Source of the DNA: Macropodus opercularis
Taxonomy: Eukaryota; Chordata; Actinopteri; Anabantiformes; Osphronemidae
DNA: 64,000 bases
Assembly: GCA_030770545.1 (NCBI GenBank)
Contig: CM061100.1
Location: 813,501 to 877,500, forward strand
Direction: 5' to 3'
Shown here: positions 58,201-64,000 of the stretch, piece after piece
Layout: the number at the start of each line of letters is the position of its first letter
Position numbering within the stretch: the stretch's first letter is position 1
Translations under genes and position numbers: made by a program
The notes under the pieces: model-generated
What the model was told of the DNA's origin: nothing
Seen by the model: only the letters and a program-made list of their open reading frames with translations
Databases searched by the model: none

Positions 58201-61200
58201 AGGCCGGGCCCAGGCAGCAGAGCTGCGCTTCACGCAGCTCAAAGAGAGACACGCCGAGCTGGTCACCGGCCACGCCGACCTCATGAGGAAGGTGAGGTGA
58301 CGGTCTGGAGGGAAGGCAGCAGCCGCTCAGCTCTCGTAATGTTTATTCTATAGACGTGTCTTTGTGCAGAATGCAGAAACCGTGAAGATGCTCTCCAGCA
58401 CAAAGCAAGACCAGGACCAGTTGCTGAGAGCCAAAAAACAGCTGGAGAGCGAGCTGGAAAGTCTGCGGCAGGAGAAACAAGCCACGGTCAGACATCGTCG
58501 GCCACAAACACTGATTAGAGAAACTGCTCGGTGTCGTATCACTGTCTGCTCTCATCCAGGTGAAGCAGCAGCAGCAGGAGGCGGAACGGCTGAACAAAGA
58601 GCTTCTGGAGCACAGAGCAGAGCTGGCTCTACTTCGCAGCAGCCTGGAAAACAAAGAGATGGTCAGACTCTGCGTTACATTACACATCGTTGTATGTCTG
58701 TACTGAGTCCACATATGCCTGTGACTGTGCTTTAAGGAGGGGTCTCAGGTGAGCAGCAGCCTGGCGGCTCTGCAGGCGGAGCGCGACGTGCTGCTGCGCT
58801 CTGTCAACGACAAGGACGCAGAGCTGTCGTCCCTGAGGCTGCAGGCGCAGCAGCAGCACAGCTCCCTGATCCTGGAGAAGGACAGAACCAGCAGAGAGCT
58901 GGAGGCTCTGAGGGCTCAGCTACAGCAGCAGGTACTGACAGAAGCCGGAGAAACGTGATAAAAGTGCGAAAGACCACAAAAAGTTGAAGAGCAAAAATGA
59001 ACAACCTGACAATGATCAGAGAATGACGTGACTCTCTTCTGTAGCTCGCCATCAACGCAGAGCAGAAGTTAGAGATCGACAGGCTGAGGCGAGAGCTGGA
59101 CTCGACCCGAGCAGAGCTGGCGCGAGCGAGCGGCGTCCTGCAGAGCAAAGAGATGGTACGAGAGCTCCTTCACGTCGCCAGCCGCTCCTCTAGATGTGGT
59201 GGGTCATGCTTGTGCTGTTCCTCAGAGCGGGACCCAGCTGAGCGGCGCGCTGGCCGGGCTGCAGGCAGAGAGGGAGGCGCTGCTGCGCTCGGTGAGGGAC
59301 CAGGAGTCCGAGCTCAACTCCCTCAGGCAGCAGGTTCATCTGCAGCACAGCTCCCTGGAGCAGGAGAGGCAGAGGAGCAGCGTGGAGCTGGGACACCTGC
59401 ACGCTCAGCTGCAGCAGAAGGTTGGTAGCCGCACGCCGGCGCTGCCGTGGTTCGGATGTGCAGAAGTGACTGGTGACGTGTGTGGGAACAGGCGAGTCGT
59501 GAGGGCGAGCTGACCCAGAAGCTGCAGGAGGAGCAGTTCTGTCTGCTGCAGTGCGCCGTGGTGGAGGCCGAGGGCATCATCCTGGACGCGGTGGCCAAGC
59601 TGGACGACCCCATACACGTCCGCTGCATCAGCTCCCCCGGTAGGAAGGTCATGAAGCACCAACATCATGAGTCCAGCAGAAACACTGGGAGCTAACGCTT
59701 TGGAAATAACCTAATTCTGTTTGTTTCAGATTATTTGATAAATCGCGCTGAAATCACTCTGGGTTCCATCGACAAGATGCAGCAGAGCCACGTGGTCTAT
59801 CTGGGCAACAGGGACGGTGAGGGCTCGTCGTGAGCGGCGTTCAGCTCAAGCCGCCAGATCTGATGTTTGTCCTCTTCGCAGACGCCAGCGGCCTGTTGCG
59901 AGCCGTCACCCAGTTCTCCCACCTCGCTGCCGACACCATCGTCAACGGAGCCGCGACGTCCCACTCCGCTCCCTCCGACCACGCCGACGGTAAGAGACGC
60001 CCCCTCTCTGCTGCACGCTAGCGGCGTAACGCGCTCTCAGCCTGCGTCTCGCGTCCTGCAGGTTTGACGGACACCTGCCGGGACTGCGCCAACCACTGCC
60101 TGCAGTTCCTGAGGGATCTGAAGCTTCAGGCCACTTTGCAGAGGGCAGAGCCCACGGGCATCCGCTACGCTGTCCAGCGCATCCTCACCCTGGCGCAGGT
60201 TGGCCGAGCTGCCGAGTGACAGTCGAACTGCTGCCGTGTCAGACTCCGGCCTCAGCTTCTACAACTGTGTGTCTCTGTCAGGAGCTGCGTCCGAAGGGAC
60301 AGGACGTCCTGAAAGAGGAGCTGGGGAACATGGTGGACAAAGAGATGGTCGCCACGTCCACAGCCATCGAGGAGGCCGTGCTGCGCATGGACGTAAGGAC
60401 ACACACACCTGACGCGCTCCGCACACACACGCCAGCTTAACCTGTCTCCATGTTTGCTTGGCAGGAGATCATGAATCAGGCGAAGAGGGACACTACGGGT
60501 GTGAAGCTGGAGGTCAACCAGAGGTAGGTGGACGCTTCACTGAAGTCGTCCTTCTCGCTCATCTTCTCACCTGCTTCCTTCCTTTAACAGCATCCTGGGA
60601 TCCTGCTCCGACCTGATGAAGGTAAGACGTGGCATCACTTTGGGTGAACGCCGGATTCCGTCCGTGCTCAGGTTCTAGTTTTGCTCTTCTCTCGTCGGCA
60701 GGCGGTTCACATGTTGGTGACAGCTGCGACGGACCTGCAGAAGGACATAGTGGAGGGAGGCCGGGTGAGCCGGGCCTGGCAGATTCATGACGAAGCTCGT
60801 CTTAGTAATGGCAGCGGAAGCTTCGGTGGTGATGCTACAGTGTCTCGTCTCTCTTCTCAGGGGGCTGCGTCCGTGACAGACTTCTATGCCAAAAACTCCC
60901 GTTGGACTGAAGGCCTGATCTCAGCCTCCAAGGCCGTGGGCTGGGGCGCCACGCAGCTGCTGTAAGCGTCCAGACCGTCCACCACCCGTGGCCTCGCACC
61001 CGCGCCCAGCTCCGGCGTCCTAACGTCCCTGTCCGTGTGTGTTCTCTGTCAGGGACTCGGCCGACCGCGTTGTGGGTGAGAAGGGAACGTACGAGGAGCT
61101 CATCGCTTCTTCACACGAGATCGCAGCGAGCACCGCTCAGCTAGTCGCTGCCTCCAAGGTACGAGTCGCTTGAAAGGGAAGTGGAGGAGTTTCATTAGCC

Positions 61201-62505
61201 TGCGTTTACCACTAAAGGTCTCGCTCTTGTGTTACGCGTCTGCGATGCTGCTGCTTTCACGTAGTACCCACTCGCTCGTTCTTACGTGATCTGGCGCCGC
61301 CCACGTGTTGGTGTTCCCGTTCGCAGGTGAAGGCCGACCGTAGCAACAGGAAGCTGCACACGCTGCAGCAGGCGTCTCGGCACGTCAACGACATGGCCGC
61401 AGTGGTCGTGACCTCCAGCAAACACGGGCAGCAGCAGATCTCAGACCACGGTGAGACAAGCACTTCCTGTTTCATGCCCCTGCCTGTGTGAAGTGCAACA
61501 CACTGAAGTGCGACTGTCTTCGCAGTGGTGATGGACTTCTCTGGGATGTCTCTCATCAAGCTGAAAATGGAGGAAATGGAGGCTCAGGTGAGGCTCGAGA
61601 CGGATCCTCTTCTGTAGTCTTGCAGCTCAGTGCAGACGCCCATCGTGTTCTGTTTCTGACCGTCTCAGGTGAAGGTTCTGCAGCTGGAGAGCCAGCTGGA
61701 GCAGGAGCGGGTCCGTCTGGGGGAGCTGAGGAAGAGACACTACGACCTCGGGGCCTCCGACGCCGACGACCCATCCATGGAGGGAGCCGAGAGCTTCCCG
61801 CCGCCGCCGCCGCCCACTCTGCTGGACTCGGTACCGCTGCCGTACCTGGACACTCAGAGCTGTGCAGAGCCCAGCGCACTCACTCCGATGCAGTCCTACA
61901 CACCTGCCTCCACCTTCACACCTCCAGCCACATACACACCTCGAACCAGCTACACACCTGCTACCAGCTACACACCTGCTACCAGCTACACACCTCCTCA
62001 GACCTACACACCTGCTTCCACCTACACATCTGGAACCACCTACACACCTGCTTCCACCTACACATCTGGAACCACCTACACACCTGCTATCAGCTACACA
62101 CCTCCATCCACCTACACATCTGGAACCAGCTTCACACCGGCCTCCCCCTACTCCGCCCCCCAGACCTACACCCCGTCTACGCCCTACGTCCCCGCGCAGC
62201 CTTTCGCTCCGAGCCAGAGGTACGTGACCCCTCCGTCCTACTCGCTGTCTCCCGCCTCAGCGCTCTCATCCAGCCTCCCCCAGCCACAGGCGGCCTCTCA
62301 GCCCCAGAGCACCGGCCACAGCAAGACAGAGTCCACCAAACACGGCTTAAAGAAGCCCAACATCTTCATCAAATCTGGGAACTTGTTGAAGAACGCGGTG
62401 AGTGCTTTCACCTGCTACAGCTGAATATTTGTAGATTCATGTCTGAGTCTGTTTCTCCTCTGACTACAGTTCAAACGCAGTGAAACCGGAGCAGGAGAGT
62501 CCTGA
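55280..62505 (+). CDS. hip1r: Huntingtin-interacting protein 1-related protein (HIP1R)
   Basis: Links clathrin coats to F-actin in endocytosis. Exons 1-15: 55280-55360, 55567-55630, 56108-56250, 56330-56386, 56523-56603, 56674-56750, 56822-56883, 56964-57104, 57183-57240, 57362-57437, 57544-57675, 57759-57881, 57955-58138, 58203-58291, 58370-58486. Exons 16-33: 58560-58661, 58737-58931, 59045-59155, 59226-59420, 59492-59639, 59730-59816, 59882-59989, 60062-60198, 60282-60392, 60465-60523, 60591-60621, 60702-60764, 60861-60961, 61053-61158, 61327-61450, 61526-61587, 61669-62397, 62470-62505. About 1329 aa (human 1068). ANTH domain (about 20-290; GATTFWSYTLNLPL, NLHDRYG), coiled coil (about 330-750), THATCH/I-LWEQ actin module (about 780-1075; KNSRWTEGLISASKAVGWGA, SHEIAASTAQLVAASKVKA). 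Exons 16-17 and 18-19 look duplicated, and the tail is repeat-rich. The exon 3 acceptor is weak. Confidence 0.94.
61894..62140 (+). repeat. Coding Tyr-Thr-Pro repeat in hip1r exon 32
   Basis: Near-identical TACACACCT/TACACATCT repeats encode SYTPAT and TYTPASTYTSGT units, the latter twice in full (36 bp each). The array has no stop in any plus frame, which explains overlapping long frames here. It lies in the C-terminal tail, after the actin-binding module. Confidence 0.9.
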
Positions 62506-63730
62506 AGGAAGCCTGCGCCAGAGGCCTCCATCCAAACGCCCTTCACTCATTTTGAACTTCATGACTCGGACTCAACTGCTGCTTGGTGTTAAATGAATGA
62601 AGAATGAAATGTTGTTTTAATGAACCCAGACTTTAATTTAGCATGTTTCCATGTTTCTTTCCTCCGGTTCGTTCCCTTCTCATGTGGTCGTTTCCTTCTT
62701 CCCCTTGAAGCCAGCAGACGTCTTCCTGCATGTTTAGCCCAAGCCCCCAGTTCAAGCAGCCGTTTCCCTTTGTCAGACCCTCGTGTGCTCTACGGGATCT
62801 AATCCACTAACAAACGCTGGTTTACGTGGAGCAGTGATTAAAACCAGCTCCAGCTGTTTCTCGTCTTAATTTTCACCCTGACTGCATTAATGTTCGTTTT
62901 ACTTTTCAGCTTTTTACAGCTCCAGTAAAGTTTCAGGTTGATCCGTCTGCTTCTAGTGACTAGTTTAACTGGTTTATTGTTTTTTGTTCTAGCAGTAAAT
63001 GTCCTATATAAACAGAAACCAAAGAGTTGTCACCGTCACGTGATTTGATGTTTGTGACATAATAGCAGGTGAATATTTGTTTTAGTGTCTACATATTGTG
63101 ATGAATCTATGTGTTTTAATTTAAAGCCTGTTGGCGGATAGTCTGGTCTCGTGCTGTAATAAATTCTCTCTGCGACCTCATCTGTCTGTCATTTCTGTCA
63201 TGCGCACAACAAAATGCGAAATCACCACCGTGGAAGAAGCAGTCAAGCTAGAAAGGGTGTGCGTGGAAACACAGGAAGTGCAACACGTCACTTACAAAAC
63301 AAAGGCACGCCTGCTCCATTTGCGGAGTCTTTAAGGATGAGACATAGGATCTAGTGATAAATAAAAACACTGGTTACGCTCGTCTAGTTGTAATCTTCTG
63401 CTATCGTACCTGAGTAAATGTACCTCCCTACGTTTCGCCACCGCCCCTCGATATTAGTTGTTTAGTTTGAAGTGCGCCGCCGGAAGTATGTTGTCTTATT
63501 TTGGTACATTGACAGCGGCACCAGGACCACAGCGATGGGACAGCAGCGACATTTAACTCAAATAAATCCGAACCCAGTCCGAACCCGCCTCTTACTAACG
63601 GGGGTCGATAGTCGCCGTGTTCCGTTTGCATTGACTGGGTTTTAGTTGGGTTGAACCGAACGGACGCGCCGAGAACTTAGCGGCACGAAGTTTGACGGAA
63701 GCGAAGCGGGCAGGGCCGAACTAGCGCGAC
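62506..63730. other. hip1r 3' UTR and rilpl1 promoter side
   Basis: hip1r 3' UTR to about 63180 with a poly(A) signal at 63158-63163, then a short spacer. CpG-rich sequence from about 63470 is the presumed rilpl1 promoter and 5' UTR. No other coding signal. Confidence 0.55.
63158..63163 (+). terminator. Poly(A) signal of hip1r
   Basis: AATAAA about 650 bp past the stop, followed by a T/GT-rich stretch (TCTGTCTGTCATTTCTGTC). Confidence 0.6.
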
Positions 63731-64000
63731 ATGGAGTCCGGCTCGGCCCTGGAGAAGAACGTGGCCGACCTCACGGTCATGGACGTGTATGACATCGCCG
63801 CCGTGGTGGGCCAGGAGTTCGAGCGGATCATAGACCAGTACGGCTGCGAGGCTCTGTCCAGGCTGATGCCCAAGGTGGTTCGGGTTCTGGAGATCCTGGA
63901 GGTGATGGTGAGCCGCAGCAGCATCAGCCCGGAGACCGAGGAGCTGCGGCTGGAGCTGGACAAGCTGCGGCTGGAGAGGATCGACCGGCTGGAGAAGGAC
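63731..64000 (+). CDS. rilpl1: RILP-like protein 1, 5' end only
   Basis: Ninety codons from the ATG to the window edge, with no stop or donor reached. The protein opens MESGSALEKNVADLTVMDVY, then DIAAVVGQEFERIIDQYG and LMPKVVRVLEILEVMVSR, the RH1 domain of the RILP family. A coiled coil begins at ELRLELDKLRLERIDRLEKD. RILPL1 binds phosphorylated Rab8/Rab10 through its RH2 domain (not in the window) and controls ciliary and centrosomal traffic. RILPL1 is preferred over RILPL2 because of the LEKNVADLTVMDVYDIA start. Confidence 0.93.
   Translation, partial: MESGSALEKNVADLTVMDVYDIAAVVGQEFERIIDQYGCEALSRLMPKVVRVLEILEVMVSRSSISPETEELRLELDKLRLERIDRLEKD

Noticed and set aside
61488..62483. 331-codon plus-strand frame overlapping the end of hip1r
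   Set aside because: It runs out of phase through the Tyr-Thr-Pro coding repeat, which has no stops in any plus frame, and matches no family.

Overview
The window is nuclear DNA from a ray-finned fish, most likely a spiny-rayed teleost. Multi-exon genes have canonical GT-AG introns. The encoded proteins align closely with vertebrate families but carry fish-type differences. Introns are short, so ten protein genes fit into 64 kb, and the one clear transposon is a Penelope-like element with a GIY-YIG nuclease. The species cannot be fixed from the sequence. From general knowledge of human gene order, nine of the ten genes (tmed2, ddx55, eif2b1, bcl7a, clip1, hcar1, denr, ccdc62, hip1r and rilpl1 minus none of the local order being strictly kept) have counterparts in 12q24.31, while ptpn11 lies elsewhere on 12q24 in human.

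Layout, left to right. ptpn11 (SHP2 phosphatase, minus, 15 coding exons, 3150-9035) has a long 3' region at the left edge. It stands head to head with tmed2 (p24 cargo receptor, plus, 10679-12550). ddx55 (DEAD-box helicase, plus, 14306-17998) converges on eif2b1 (eIF2B alpha, minus, 18076-20003) with only 77 bp between the stop codons. bcl7a (BAF subunit, plus, 21856-25214) starts just after a tandem repeat. clip1 (CLIP-170, minus, 22 coding exons, 30090-41863) is next and may contain an internal second promoter. Then come an intronless hydroxycarboxylic acid receptor (minus, 43650-44633), denr (minus, 45271-46734), ccdc62 (plus, 48234-54329), hip1r (plus, 33 coding exons, 55280-62505) and the first 90 codons of rilpl1 (plus, from 63731, cut by the window edge).

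The genes do not form one pathway. Shared themes are translation (eif2b1, denr; ddx55 in ribosome biogenesis) and membrane or cytoskeletal traffic (tmed2, clip1, hip1r, rilpl1). ptpn11 and hcar1 act in signalling and bcl7a in chromatin.

The least ordinary stretch is intron 1 of ccdc62 (48291-52333). A 40-bp minisatellite there was split by a 2.2-kb Penelope-like retroelement. The element has matching 13-bp flanks and 407-bp, apparently identical inverted arms, and its RT and endonuclease frames are separated by a frameshift. Other points of interest are a duplicated pair of coiled-coil exons and a long Tyr-Thr-Pro repeat tail in hip1r, a short clip1 rod with a possible alternative first exon, and interlocked poly(A) signals of ddx55 and eif2b1. 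I saw no sign of a wholly new biological system. Exon borders were read by eye from splice consensus and reading phase, and each gene's phases close without a gap.
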